Counted from the stretch's first letter, positions 15,833-23,368 are shown. The stretch is DNA of 24,585 nucleotides from Sphingomonadales bacterium (GCA_027489295.1 JAIYAA010000032.1:1-24585), one strand, 5' to 3'. The notes: generated by a model from the sequence alone, not told the origin. A program made the numbers and translations.

Positions 15833-18205
15833 TCACAAGGAACCGCTGATCGTGAAACCCCAGGTTCGCGGATCGCCCGGCTGGCCGACGATCAGCCCGG
15901 TATTGCCCGACTGGACCGAGAGCAGCTCGAAATAGCGCTTGTCGAACGCATTCCGCACCCAGGCGAAGGCGTTCACCTTGCCCTTGCGATAGCCCAGCCG
16001 GAAGCCGGACAGCGCATAGCCGTCGATCCAGGTATAGGCCGAGGGGGACGGGTTCGACGAGAAGCGCGAGCGCCAGCTGCCGTCATAGCCGAGATAGACC
16101 TGCCCATCGGCCACCGGCGCGTTTACCTCGCCGCCAAAGCCCAGCGCCCATTTCGAGATGCCCGGCAACACCTGGCCCGAAATGTCGCAATTGGCCGGGC
16201 TGACCCCGCCGGGCGTACCCGGCGCGCTCGGCACCGCACCGCTGGTGCCGCCGGACAGCTCGGGCGGGCACGGCGCGTCGCGGAAGCGGATATATTTGGC
16301 GTCGGTATAGGCGCCGTTGACATACAGCCTGAAGCGATCGGTAGGCTGGAAGTTCGAATCGAACTCGAAGCCGCGCACGCGCACCTTGTCGGCATTGGCG
16401 AGATAGCCGCGGATCACCCCCAGCTGGCCGTTGGTGACGGTCGCCTGATAATCCTTCACCTCGGTCCAGAAACCGGCGAGGTTCAGGGTCGCGCGACGAT
16501 CGAGGAACTGCGTCTTCAGGCCGATTTCGAAGTGGTTTACCTTCTCCGGCTTGACCGAGGACGCCGCCAGAATCGGGTTGTTGTTCGCATCGAGCGGCAG
16601 GCCGGACAGGTTGATGCCGCCCGACTTGAAGCTGCGCGCATAGGTCGCATAGCCGTGCACGTCGCGCGCGAAATCATAGGAGAGCGTCGCGTCGCCCGAG
16701 ACGTTCCAGTCGCTGAACCGCGCCGCATAATTCTGTGGCGCCAGCACGCCGCGCTGGTCGGCGGTCAGCGTCGTGCTGCCCGCGCCATTGGTGACGACCG
16801 CCAGGTACGAACCCGTCTTCTTGTCATAATTGACCCGCAGGCCGGGCTGGAACCGCAGCCTGGGCACCACCTCCCAGTTGAGCTTGCCGAACACCGCGAA
16901 GCTGGTGTTGTCGAACGCGATCGTGTTCTTCGAGGTCAGCCCGCCCAGCGTCGCCGGGTTGTTCGCGGCCGCGCTAATCGGGTTGAGCAGCCAACGGCTC
17001 GCCGCCGGCCCCTGTACCTGCGAGCCCTGGGTGTCGATCGTCTGGTGGAACACGAAGACGCCCGCCGTATAGTCGAGCCGGTTCTTGCCGTTCGAGGCGA
17101 TGCGCAGTTCCTGCGTCACCTGCTTCTGCTGCGACGGGTTCTGCGACACGGTGGTGATCGGCAAGCCGACGAAATCGCGGTCATTGGCGGGCTGCCAGTC
17201 CCAGTAGCGCCAGGCGGTGACCGAGCTGATCGTGGCGGCGCCGAGATCCCAGTTGGCGACCAGCGACGCGCCGCCGATTTCCTGCCGCGAATTGATGTCG
17301 GCATCGAGATCGGTCTTGCGATCGAACGGATTGGTGCTCGGCGGCGCATAGCCGAACGCGGCGGCGAGCGCGGCGTATTGCCGATTCAGCGGTCGCTGGG
17401 TCGCGCCGGTGCGGACGTAATATTGGACGCAGCACAGCGGGTTCTGCAGGTTGAAGTCGCCGGAGAGGGTAAGGTCAAGGTTCGGCGCGGCGCGCCACAG
17501 CAGCTGCCCCCGCACGCCGTAATTGTCGAGCCGGTGCAGGTTGGTATCGCTCTTGGTGTCGTAGATCGTCCCCTGGCGCTTCGTCACCGAGGTGGAAATC
17601 CGCACCGCCAGCTTGTCGTCGGCGATCGGCGCCGAGGCAGAGCCCTTGAGCTGGAGAAAATTGTAATTGCCGGCACTTACCTCGTAGCGCACCTCGGGCG
17701 TGAAGCTGGGCTTGCGGGTGGTGATGTTGATCGCCCCCGCCGTGGTGTTCTTGCCATAGAGCGTGCCCTGCGGCCCGCGCAGCACCTCCACCCGCTCGAC
17801 ATCGACGAAATCGAAGGTCGAGGCGCCGACCCGGCCGATATAAACGCCGTCGACATAGAAGCCGACGCCCTGCTCGATCCCGTCATTGGTGAGGCCGAAC
17901 GGCGCGCCGAGGCCGCGGATGTTGATCGCGGTGTTGCGTGGGTTGCTCGAATAGAATTGCAGCGCCGGCTGCGACTGCTGGATGCGCGCGACGTTGAACG
18001 CCCCCGCCTCGCTCAAGGTCGCGCCGCTGAGCACCGAGACCGCGACCGGCACTTCCTGAACGCGTTCCTCGCGGCGCCGCGCGGTCACGACGATGTCGGC
18101 GCTCTGGGCCTGCGGCTCGGCGGCAACGGGCGGCGGCACGTCGGGGTCGGACGCCGGCGGCACGGCGCCGGACAGCAGCAACAGCGGAATCAGCGGCAGG
18201 CTCAT
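15833..18205 (-). CDS. TonB-dependent outer membrane receptor
   Basis: 790 residues. A hydrophobic N-terminus (MSLPLIPLLLLSGA) acts as the export signal but lacks the usual basic residues. A TonB box-like segment ADIVVTARRR (36-45) is followed by the plug domain (about 50-165), with INIRGLG (95-101), FYVDGVYIGR (116-125) and VEVLRGPQGTLYGKNTTAGAINI (139-161). The rest forms the beta-barrel, with NHFEIGLKTQFLDRR and the last strand GFTISGSL. It imports a substrate across the outer membrane using TonB/ExbBD energy. The substrate is unknown; this branch is abundant in sphingomonads, and neighbouring genes give no hint. AGGGGAA lies 5 bases before the ATG. The protein ends in leucine and not the usual aromatic residue. 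Confidence 0.93.
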   Translation of the reverse strand: MSLPLIPLLLLSGAVPPASDPDVPPPVAAEPQAQSADIVVTARRREERVQEVPVAVSVLSGATLSEAGAFNVARIQQSQPALQFYSSNPRNTAINIRGLGAPFGLTNDGIEQGVGFYVDGVYIGRVGASTFDFVDVERVEVLRGPQGTLYGKNTTAGAINITTRKPSFTPEVRYEVSAGNYNFLQLKGSASAPIADDKLAVRISTSVTKRQGTIYDTKSDTNLHRLDNYGVRGQLLWRAAPNLDLTLSGDFNLQNPLCCVQYYVRTGATQRPLNRQYAALAAAFGYAPPSTNPFDRKTDLDADINSRQEIGGASLVANWDLGAATISSVTAWRYWDWQPANDRDFVGLPITTVSQNPSQQKQVTQELRIASNGKNRLDYTAGVFVFHQTIDTQGSQVQGPAASRWLLNPISAAANNPATLGGLTSKNTIAFDNTSFAVFGKLNWEVVPRLRFQPGLRVNYDKKTGSYLAVVTNGAGSTTLTADQRGVLAPQNYAARFSDWNVSGDATLSYDFARDVHGYATYARSFKSGGINLSGLPLDANNNPILAASSVKPEKVNHFEIGLKTQFLDRRATLNLAGFWTEVKDYQATVTNGQLGVIRGYLANADKVRVRGFEFDSNFQPTDRFRLYVNGAYTDAKYIRFRDAPCPPELSGGTSGAVPSAPGTPGGVSPANCDISGQVLPGISKWALGFGGEVNAPVADGQVYLGYDGSWRSRFSSNPSPSAYTWIDGYALSGFRLGYRKGKVNAFAWVRNAFDKRYFELLSVQSGNTGLIVGQPGDPRTWGFTISGSL

Positions 18206-18250
18206 CTCGTTCCCCTATATCGTTGCCCTAATCTCCACTTTCCCGGTGGG

Positions 18251-18277
18251 GTTTAGCGAGGAAGGAGATGTTTAGCG
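18251..18277. repeat. Direct repeat in the receptor-hsp20 intergenic region
   Basis: GTTTAGCG occurs at 18251-18258 and again at 18270-18277, a period of 19 bases or nearly two helical turns. It lies about 50-70 bases upstream of the TonB receptor start, a reasonable place for an activator or repressor site. TTTAGCG also occurs once near 19027. Confidence 0.35.
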
Positions 18278-18300
18278 GGGGCTAGCCGGGATTGGGGCAG

Positions 18301-18333
18301 CCCTTGAAACCCGAAACCGCAATACCAGATTGC
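18301..18333 (+). promoter_or_regulatory. Sigma32 (RpoH)-like promoter of hsp20
   Basis: CCCTTGAAA (18301-18309) matches the -35 consensus of heat-shock sigma factors. ACCAGATTGC (18324-18333), 15 bases after CTTGAA, fits the alphaproteobacterial RpoH -10 pattern at most positions and ends in the typical TTGC. It lies about 100 bases before the Hsp20 start. Confidence 0.55.
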
Positions 18334-18339
18334 AGTCAT

Positions 18340-18429
18340 GAGGCGCCGAACGGGCTTCACACCGGTACCGCGGCAGTTGGCCGGGCACCGAGACCATGAC
18401 GTGCAAATTGCTCACAGGAGGATCTGAAG
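18340..18429 (+). promoter_or_regulatory. ROSE-like RNA thermometer in the hsp20 leader
   Basis: The 5' leader of about 90 bases holds several GC-rich inverted repeats and ends in a segment where TTGCT (18408-18412) lies 4 bases upstream of AGGAGGAT (18416-18423). The UUGCU anti-Shine-Dalgarno segment facing GGAGG is the hallmark of ROSE elements, which sit before small heat-shock genes in alphaproteobacteria and melt at high temperature to free the ribosome-binding site. The core resembles the Bradyrhizobium ROSE1 core as I remember it. Position, gene type and core agree; the upstream stems were not folded. Confidence 0.7.
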
Positions 18430-18900
18430 ATGCGTCAATTCGATTTCACCCCCTTCCGTCGCTCGGCGATCGGATTTGACCGGCTGTTCGACTTGCTCGA
18501 AGCAAGCGCCCGCCAGGCGAGTTCGGAAAATTATCCCCCCTTCAACCTAGAGCGACTTGCCGAGGACCGCTATCGCATCACCATCGCGGTGGCAGGCTTC
18601 AAGCCGGACGAGATCGACATCACCGCGCAGCAGAACCTGCTGCTGGTCGCCGGCAAGAAGGCCGGGGAGAATGAGAACAACCAGGGCAATTACCTGCACT
18701 TGGGCATCGCCAACCGCAGCTTCGAGCGCCGCTTCGAACTCGCCGATTTCGTGCGGGTGGAGAATGCGAACCTGGCCGACGGCCTACTGACGATCGAGCT
18801 GCTGCGCGAAGTGCCCGAGGCGATGAAGCCCAAGAAGATTCAGGTGGGCACCGGCAGCGAAGCCGCAGCGATCGACCATCGCACGGCCAACGCCGCCTGA
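18430..18900 (+). CDS. Small heat shock protein Hsp20/IbpA family
   Basis: 156 residues. The alpha-crystallin domain spans about 37-127: YPPFNLERLAEDRYRITIAVAGFKPDEIDI at its start, a variable loop (GENENNQGNYLHLGIANRSFERRF), and the conserved NLADGLLTIELLREVPEA (114-131). A short tail carries KPKKIQV with the I-x-V anchor (137-139). Such proteins hold unfolding proteins in refoldable form in the cytoplasm during heat stress. The length and PFRRSAIGFDRLFDLL start match class A rhizobial-type small Hsps. A perfect AGGAGG precedes the ATG by 8 bases and is probably masked by the ROSE-like leader. The gene stands alone, with its own heat-shock promoter and a double-hairpin terminator. Confidence 0.95.
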   Translation: MRQFDFTPFRRSAIGFDRLFDLLEASARQASSENYPPFNLERLAEDRYRITIAVAGFKPDEIDITAQQNLLLVAGKKAGENENNQGNYLHLGIANRSFERRFELADFVRVENANLADGLLTIELLREVPEAMKPKKIQVGTGSEAAAIDHRTANAA

Positions 18901-18915
18901 TCCCATTGCACGGCT

Positions 18916-18983
18916 CGCGGCGTCCTCCTCCCTTAGGCGCCGCGACGGGGCGCTCGGGCTTCGGCCCGGGCGCCTTTTCTTTT
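18916..18983 (+). terminator. Double hairpin with intrinsic terminator after hsp20
   Basis: A first stem CGCGGCG/CGCCGCG (18916-18944) is followed by GGCGCTCGGGC (18949-18959), a TTCG loop and GCCCGGGCGCC (18964-18974), then TTTTCTTTT. The second is a textbook intrinsic terminator. From 18984 to 19074 I see no gene; TTAGCG/CGCTAA arms lie at about 19028-19057. Confidence 0.85.
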
Positions 18984-19074
18984 GAGAATGCATGGCCGGA
19001 ACGGCCTCGGCGGGTGCCACGGGCCATTTAGCGGCTTGCGGACGAATGCCGCGCTAAGCGGGGAATGATGTTGG

Positions 19075-19395
19075 TTAGCTGCCGTTCAAGAACGCGGTAT
19101 CTAGGACACCGAAGGCGGTGACCTCACGGCCGTCATTGCCAGCAGTTGTCGCATAATCGAGTAGACCAACAGCATCGCAAGCAAGCGGTCTTCCGTCAGC
19201 CCAAGTAATTCGCAATCGATCTGAATTGGGAAGCTCGCGCGCCTCCAAAATTGTGGCGTGCTCGCTTGGAATGTAGTCTCCGTTCGGACGAAATATCCCT
19301 AACGCAACTGCCATCCCATAATCCCAACCGGTGAAGGCCACTGCTCCAATGACAGTGGTTCCCACCTCAACGATGAATGGATTTGGCGGCGGCAT
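19075..19395 (-). CDS. Hypothetical protein, 106 aa
   Basis: I do not recognise this protein. It is 106 residues, without a signal peptide, and reads like a soluble alpha/beta protein (FIVEVGTTVIGAVAFTGWDYGMAVALGIFRP at 7-37, then LPNSDRLRITWADGRPLACDAVG). Base composition is visibly lower in GC than in the flanking genes, and its codons use A and T in third positions more often. This suggests recent acquisition or an orphan gene. A near-consensus promoter ends exactly at the ATG, so the gene looks real and probably leaderless. No ribosome-binding site is visible. Its neighbour upstream on the same strand is the likewise unknown small membrane protein gene. Confidence 0.6.
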   Translation of the reverse strand: MPPPNPFIVEVGTTVIGAVAFTGWDYGMAVALGIFRPNGDYIPSEHATILEARELPNSDRLRITWADGRPLACDAVGLLDYATTAGNDGREVTAFGVLDTAFLNGS

Positions 19396-19429
19396 GCATG
19401 GAATATAGCGATCTCGCGAATGACCACAA
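19396..19429 (-). promoter_or_regulatory. Candidate promoter giving a leaderless mRNA
   Basis: On the minus strand TTGTGG (19429-19424) and TATATT (19407-19402) are 16 bases apart. Six bases separate the -10 box from the ATG of the hypothetical gene, so the predicted start is the A of the ATG. The spacing to the start codon is the same as for the radical SAM gene and dnaE. Confidence 0.5.
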
Positions 19430-19449
19430 TTGGGGCGATATCGGCCGGA

Positions 19450-19578
19450 CTACCGAAACGTTGCGATAACGCCGCAGGCGAGGAAGCCGACAACCACAAT
19501 GCCCAGCCACAGCTTCCAGCTTTGGCGGTCAGGACCAACGATCGCACCCAGATAGGCGAAGATTGCTTCGATCAGCAT
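19450..19578 (-). CDS. Small single-pass membrane protein, 42 aa, unknown function
   Basis: A 42-residue frame (starts MLIEAIFAYLGAIVGP, ends GFLACGVIATFR) with one clear membrane segment at about 23-40 (KLWLGIVVVGFLACGVIA). GGAG lies 6 bases before the ATG at 19578, which I prefer to the upstream in-frame start at 19740, since that would overlap the cyclophilin gene end and add an unlikely Arg-rich N-terminus. Upstream, TTGCCG and TATCAG are 17 bases apart as a possible promoter. I know no family. It shares the lower-GC patch with the next gene, and the two may form a pair, but a separate promoter stands between them. Confidence 0.45.
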   Translation of the reverse strand: MLIEAIFAYLGAIVGPDRQSWKLWLGIVVVGFLACGVIATFR

Positions 19579-19620
19579 GAGCAGCTCCGAGCGTCGGTTC
19601 GGGAACTGATATATCCGACG

Positions 19621-19648
19621 GAAAAGGCCGGCAATCTGACGATTGCCG
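19621..19648 (-). terminator. Intrinsic terminator-like hairpin after the cyclophilin gene
   Basis: On the minus strand CGGCAATC and GATTGCCG form a perfect 8-base stem with loop GTCA, then GCC and TTTT. It lies about 60 bases after the cyclophilin stop and would end the secG-pyrG-cyclophilin transcript. Confidence 0.55.
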
Positions 19649-19709
19649 AGAAGCCGCATGCGTATGCATGGACAGTATCGAGCGCGTGCAGCACCCCTCC
19701 CCAAGAACC

Positions 19710-20366
19710 TCAACCCGCCGGCTTCAATCCCAGCAGCCACGGCTTCACCCGCCCCGTCGGCTGGGCCACTCCATCCAGCCGCTCCGCCCGCACGATCATC
19801 ACCGGCTTCAGGATCATCTGGCCCTTCATCACGTCGCGTCCGCCGCCGCTTGGCAGTGCCAGGATGCGCTGGACCACGTCCATGCCGCCAACCACCTGCC
19901 CGAACGCCGCGAAGCCGGGATTGGCGCCGCGCGCGTCGAGCCCCGGATTGTCGCCGACCATGATCGAGAAATTGCCGCTCGCCGAATTGGGGTTCGGCCC
20001 GTGCGCCATCGAGATGGTGCCGTTGAGGTGCTTGAGCCCCGTCTTGCTGGTCGGCTCCAGCGGCAAGGGATCGAGCATCCGGCGCGCATCGGTGCCGACG
20101 CCGCCCTGGATGAAGCCCTTGCTCGGCTCGGTCTTGCGCCGCGCGGTGCGGTAGAAGGTCGTGCCTTCCAGCCGCCCGTCATCGACATAGGCAAGGAAGT
20201 TGGCGACGGTCTTGGGCGCTCGCCGCGCATCGAGCGCGACGATGATCGCGCCCATGCTCGTCACCAGTCGCACCCGTACCTGGCCGGGCGCGGCCCGCTG
20301 CTGGGGCGCCGGCGCTGCGGCTACCGCCAGCAGCGCCAGCCCGGCGACGACGGTCCGCCGCAGCAC
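19710..20366 (-). CDS. Periplasmic cyclophilin-type peptidyl-prolyl isomerase
   Basis: 218 residues from a GTG start. A signal peptide (MLRRTVVAGLALLAVAAAPA) indicates export to the periplasm. The cyclophilin domain (about 30-200) shows GAIIVALDARRAPKTVANFLAYV, the active-site FYRT (71-74) with Arg73, GFIQGG with Gln87, and GTISMAHGPNPNSASGNFSI (116-135). The usual SQFFI is replaced by SGNFSI, and the cyclosporin-binding tryptophan is not evident, so it is a divergent member that may still isomerise prolyl bonds in envelope proteins. It begins 4 bases after the pyrG stop, so it is probably co-transcribed with pyrG. The ribosome-binding site would lie in the pyrG end and is weak. Confidence 0.9.
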   Translation of the reverse strand: MLRRTVVAGLALLAVAAAPAPQQRAAPGQVRVRLVTSMGAIIVALDARRAPKTVANFLAYVDDGRLEGTTFYRTARRKTEPSKGFIQGGVGTDARRMLDPLPLEPTSKTGLKHLNGTISMAHGPNPNSASGNFSIMVGDNPGLDARGANPGFAAFGQVVGGMDVVQRILALPSGGGRDVMKGQMILKPVMIVRAERLDGVAQPTGRVKPWLLGLKPAG

Positions 20367-20370
20367 GCGC

Positions 20371-22002
20371 TCAGACGAGCCGCGAATGCTTCACGGCCGC
20401 GGCGATGAAGCTCGCGAACAGCGGGTGCGGATCGAACGGCTTGGACTTGAGCTCCGGGTGGAACTGCACGCCGACGAACCAGGGATGGTCCGGCCGCTCG
20501 ACGATCTCGGGCAGCGTGCCGTCGGGCGACATGCCCGAAAAGACCAACCCGCCCTGCTCCAGCACCGGCTTGTAGGCGGTGTTCACCTCGTAGCGGTGGC
20601 GGTGGCGCTCGCTGATCGTCTCGCTGCCGTAGATCGAGCCGACGACGCTGTTGCCGCCGAGCTTGGCGGTATAGGCGCCCAGCCGCATCGTGCCGCCGAG
20701 ATCGCCGCCGGCCTCGCGCTTCTGCAGGCCGTCCGCGGTCATCCATTCGGTGATCATGCCAACCACCGGCTCCTGCGTGGGGCCGAATTCGGTCGTCGAG
20801 GCATCAGCGATGCCCTGGGCACGGACGCCCTCGATGCAGGCCATCTGCATGCCGAGACAGATGCCGAAGAACGGCACGTTCCGCTCGCGAGCAAAGCGCA
20901 CGCCGGCGATCTTGCCCTCGCTGCCGCGCTCGCCGAAGCCGCCCGGCACCAGGATGCCGTGCATCGGCTCGAGCATCGCGGCCACTTCGGCCTGGTCCTG
21001 CTCGAACAGCTCGGCGTCGAGCCACTGGATGTTGACCTTCACCTGATTGGCGATGCCACCATGCACCAGCGCCTCGGTGAGCGACTTATAAGCGTCCGGA
21101 ACGCCCATATATTTGCCAACGACGCCGATGGTGACTTCGCCCTCGGGATTCTCCAGCCGCTCGACGATCCCGCCCCAGCGGGTAAGGTCGGGCGACGCGG
21201 ACGGCTCGATACCGAACGCCTTGAGCACTTCAACGTCGAGGCCCTCGCCGTGATACTGCAGCGGCACGGCATAGATGCTCTTGGCGTCGAGCGCGGGGAT
21301 GACGGCCGAAGCCGGCACGTTGCAGAACTGGGCGATCTTGGCGCGCTCGCCTGCCGGCAGCGGCCGCTCCGCGCGGCACACCAGCACGTCCGGCTGCACG
21401 CCCAGCGCGGCGAGTTCGCGCACGCTGTGCTGCGTCGGCTTGGTCTTCAGCTCGCCGGCCGCCGCGATGTACGGCACCAGCGTCACATGGATGCTGACGG
21501 TCTGGCCGCGGCCGAGATCATTGCGGAGCTGGCGAATCGCCTCGATGAACGGCAGCGATTCGATGTCGCCCACCGTGCCGCCGATCTCGCACAGCACGAA
21601 GTCGAGATCCTCGGTTTCGGCTTGCGCGAACGCCTTGATCGCATCGGTGACATGGGGAACGACCTGCACGGTGGCGCCCAGATAGTCGCCGCGCCGCTCG
21701 CGCTCGATGATCGTCTTGTAGATCCGGCCCGAGGTGACGTTATCCGCCTGGCGCGCGGTCACGCCGGTGAAGCGCTCATAGTGGCCGAGGTCGAGATCGG
21801 TCTCCGCGCCGTCATCGGTGACGTACACCTCACCATGCTGGTGCGGCGACATCGTGCCGGGATCGACGTTGAGATAGGGATCGAACTTGCGGATGCGGAC
21901 TCGATAGCCACGGGCCTGGAGCAACGCCGCGAGGCTCGCTGCCATGAGACCCTTGCCGAGCGAGGAGACCACGCCGCCGGTGATGAAGATGTACCGCGCC
22001 AT
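20371..22002 (-). CDS. pyrG: CTP synthase
   Basis: 543 residues, the usual length. The N-terminal synthetase domain begins [18 protein letters not shown] (P-loop region 9-18) and contains [21 protein letters not shown] (41-61) and [12 protein letters not shown] (138-149). The C-terminal class I glutamine amidotransferase domain has the nucleophile Cys382 in FFGICLGMQ and the partners His515 and Glu517 in GVQFHPE. It makes CTP from UTP, ATP and glutamine, the last step of pyrimidine nucleotide synthesis. All catalytic residues are present. It follows secG on the same strand after 107 bases, with no ribosome-binding site that I can see, and is followed after 4 bases by the cyclophilin gene. Confidence 0.98.
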   Translation of the reverse strand: MARYIFITGGVVSSLGKGLMAASLAALLQARGYRVRIRKFDPYLNVDPGTMSPHQHGEVYVTDDGAETDLDLGHYERFTGVTARQADNVTSGRIYKTIIERERRGDYLGATVQVVPHVTDAIKAFAQAETEDLDFVLCEIGGTVGDIESLPFIEAIRQLRNDLGRGQTVSIHVTLVPYIAAAGELKTKPTQHSVRELAALGVQPDVLVCRAERPLPAGERAKIAQFCNVPASAVIPALDAKSIYAVPLQYHGEGLDVEVLKAFGIEPSASPDLTRWGGIVERLENPEGEVTIGVVGKYMGVPDAYKSLTEALVHGGIANQVKVNIQWLDAELFEQDQAEVAAMLEPMHGILVPGGFGERGSEGKIAGVRFARERNVPFFGICLGMQMACIEGVRAQGIADASTTEFGPTQEPVVGMITEWMTADGLQKREAGGDLGGTMRLGAYTAKLGGNSVVGSIYGSETISERHRHRYEVNTAYKPVLEQGGLVFSGMSPDGTLPEIVERPDHPWFVGVQFHPELKSKPFDPHPLFASFIAAAVKHSRLV

Positions 22003-22109
22003 GGGAGAAAACGCCTAACGTCAAAGGGCGCAGACCGGCAAGCGTAAGAATCCGCCGGTTGCGCAAATTTTACGGTTAATCCGCCGCAAGCGCGGCGAAC
22101 TACGGAAGC

Positions 22110-22466
22110 TTACTGGCTGAACGGGACCGCGCTGTTGCCGGTCGGGGCCGTTTCGTTGCCGGTCGGCGCCGGGGCGGCGGGAACCGTCAGCGGCGCGACG
22201 GCGGCGGGCGCCTTCTGGAGGCCCGCATCGATCTTGGTCGAATGCCGGGTCGCCGCCAGAAAGGCCAGCACGATGCTCATCAGAATGAACGCGGTTGCCA
22301 GGATCGCGGTGAGACGGGTGAGGAAATCGGCCGCGCCGCGGGCGGACATAAGCCCGGCCGGGCTGCCGCCCGAGGTGAGACCGCCACCCTCCGACTTCTG
22401 GACGAGAATCACCCCCACCAGCAGGGCGGCGATGATGAACTGTACGACGAGGAGGAAGGTGAACAT
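22110..22466 (-). CDS. secG: Preprotein translocase subunit SecG
   Basis: 118 residues with the SecG plan: membrane segment 1 (about 3-22, FLLVVQFIIAALLVGVILVQ), the conserved cytoplasmic loop KSEGGGL with SARGAADFLTRLTA (24-54), membrane segment 2 (about 54-71), then a Pro/Ala/Thr-rich tail. SecG helps SecYE and SecA push proteins through the inner membrane. The tail ends in a repeated PTGNxxxP pattern (PTGNETA, PTGNSAV). The gene normally follows tpiA in many bacteria; here a MarR gene is divergent from it. A good promoter lies upstream. Confidence 0.95.
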   Translation of the reverse strand: MFTFLLVVQFIIAALLVGVILVQKSEGGGLTSGGSPAGLMSARGAADFLTRLTAILATAFILMSIVLAFLAATRHSTKIDAGLQKAPAAVAPLTVPAAPAPTGNETAPTGNSAVPFSQ

Positions 22467-22495
22467 GAAATCCGGTGCCCGTTAGCGAAGCCGGC

Positions 22496-22524
22496 GACAT
22501 AGGCGAGCCGCCCGGTGCAATCAA
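22496..22524 (-). promoter_or_regulatory. Candidate sigma70 promoter of secG
   Basis: On the minus strand TTGATT (22524-22519) and TATGTC (22501-22496) are 17 bases apart. The predicted start near 22489 gives a leader of about 23 bases. This promoter may also drive pyrG and the cyclophilin gene. Confidence 0.55.
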
Positions 22525-22634
22525 CCGCCTGTTCCGGCCCGGCAACCGCCACGGCGGTGCAACCCCATGGCCCGCCAGCATTTTCGCCGTGCTTTTCCCA
22601 CAACATTTCGCCCGCGCACTGAAACCTAGTTGCA

Positions 22635-22646
22635 AAACGCGCGTTT
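22635..22646. promoter_or_regulatory. Palindrome upstream of the MarR-type gene
   Basis: AAACGCGCGTTT is a perfect 12-base palindrome 58 bases before the regulator's ATG. MarR proteins often bind such sites next to their own gene, so this is a candidate autoregulatory operator. It is short and the link is inference. Confidence 0.3.
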
Positions 22647-22704
22647 GTTTCACCGGTTCGATGCCGTGCCGGCCCTGAAACGAACGAGTGATGCTGTGAA
22701 CGCT

Positions 22705-23058
22705 ATGTCCGAACAGACCCTGTGGGGGTGGAAGAATACGCTGATCGACTATGTGCGGTCCGGGGAGCCGGATCTCACCAACCGACAGATGGCGCTGCTG
22801 ATGCTTGTGTATCTCGATCCGGGCCCCCATACGGTGCGCGGTCTGGCGCGGGCGCTGAACGTTTCGAAGCCGGTGGTCACGCGCGCCTTGAATCGTCTGG
22901 GCACGCTCGGCTATCTGCGCCGCCAGCGCGACGACACCGACAAGCGCAACATCTTCGTAGCGCGCACCGCGGAAGGGGCAGAGTTTCTTGCAGAGTTCGG
23001 GCATTTCCTCGCTGGCAAACAGCTCAGCGAGCCAGTCCCAGTCGACGCCGACGCGTAA
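22705..23058 (+). CDS. MarR-type winged helix-turn-helix regulator
   Basis: 117 residues from the ATG at 22705; the upstream TTG frame adds a non-conserved stretch. After two helices (WGWKNTLIDYVRSGEPDLTNRQMALLMLVYL) comes the helix-turn-helix TVRGLARALNVSKPVVTRALNRLGTLGYL (43-71). The wing RRQRDDTDKRNIFVART carries the MarR pattern D-x-x-D-K-R. It is shorter than most MarR proteins (about 140-150), so the dimerising helices are reduced. Ligand and targets are unknown. The reading frame of the SH3-like protein overlaps its last 71 bases, so the two are probably translated together. Confidence 0.85.
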   Translation: MSEQTLWGWKNTLIDYVRSGEPDLTNRQMALLMLVYLDPGPHTVRGLARALNVSKPVVTRALNRLGTLGYLRRQRDDTDKRNIFVARTAEGAEFLAEFGHFLAGKQLSEPVPVDADA

Positions 23059-23368
23059 GCGTCTGGCGCTCGGCGGCCGCTCGGCCGCCATCGATCCCCG
23101 GGTGGATGCCGTCCGCCCCGATCTGGCGGACATCCGCCTCGCGGGCCGTGTGTTCGCGCCGCATTATGCCGCGCCGATGCCCCGCGTGATCCATTTCGAA
23201 ACCGCGCTGCGCGTGACCGCGCGCGGCAATGAGCCGATCCTTGCCACGCTGCAAAAGGGCGACGTGTTCGAAGCCCTGGAATTCGCCGGCAACAACGCCT
23301 GGGGTGTCGCACCAGGACCGGGTCTGGTAGGCTATGTCGATGCCTCGGCCTTGGGGGAGACCGAATGA
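22988..23368 (+). CDS. SH3-like domain protein resembling the N-terminus of NlpC/P60 peptidases
   Basis: A frame of up to 126 codons from a TTG start that overlaps the MarR gene by 71 bases; the true start is uncertain, because no ATG or GTG is available before the conserved RKRLALGGRSAAIDPRVDAVRPDLADIRLAGRVFAPHY (23-60). Next comes a bacterial SH3-like module (about 66-122: ALRVTARGNEPILATLQKGDVFEALEFAGNNAWGVA, then GLVGYVDASAL). This combination is the usual N-terminal part of sphingomonad NlpC/P60 (C40) cell-wall peptidases as I know them, but the catalytic domain is absent. The frame ends at a TGA that overlaps the argC ATG. It may be a truncated remnant or a free-standing wall-binding module. 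No signal peptide is visible. Confidence 0.6.
   Translation: MQSSGISSLANSSASQSQSTPTRKRLALGGRSAAIDPRVDAVRPDLADIRLAGRVFAPHYAAPMPRVIHFETALRVTARGNEPILATLQKGDVFEALEFAGNNAWGVAPGPGLVGYVDASALGETE

Noticed and set aside
15773..18256. Plus-strand open frame of 827 codons
   Set aside because: It is the exact antisense of the TonB receptor gene, which has clear plug and barrel motifs. The long frame comes from the avoidance of A/T-rich codons.
22409..22606. Minus-strand small ORF upstream of secG
   Set aside because: It overlaps the secG promoter and start in another frame and shows no protein-like pattern.
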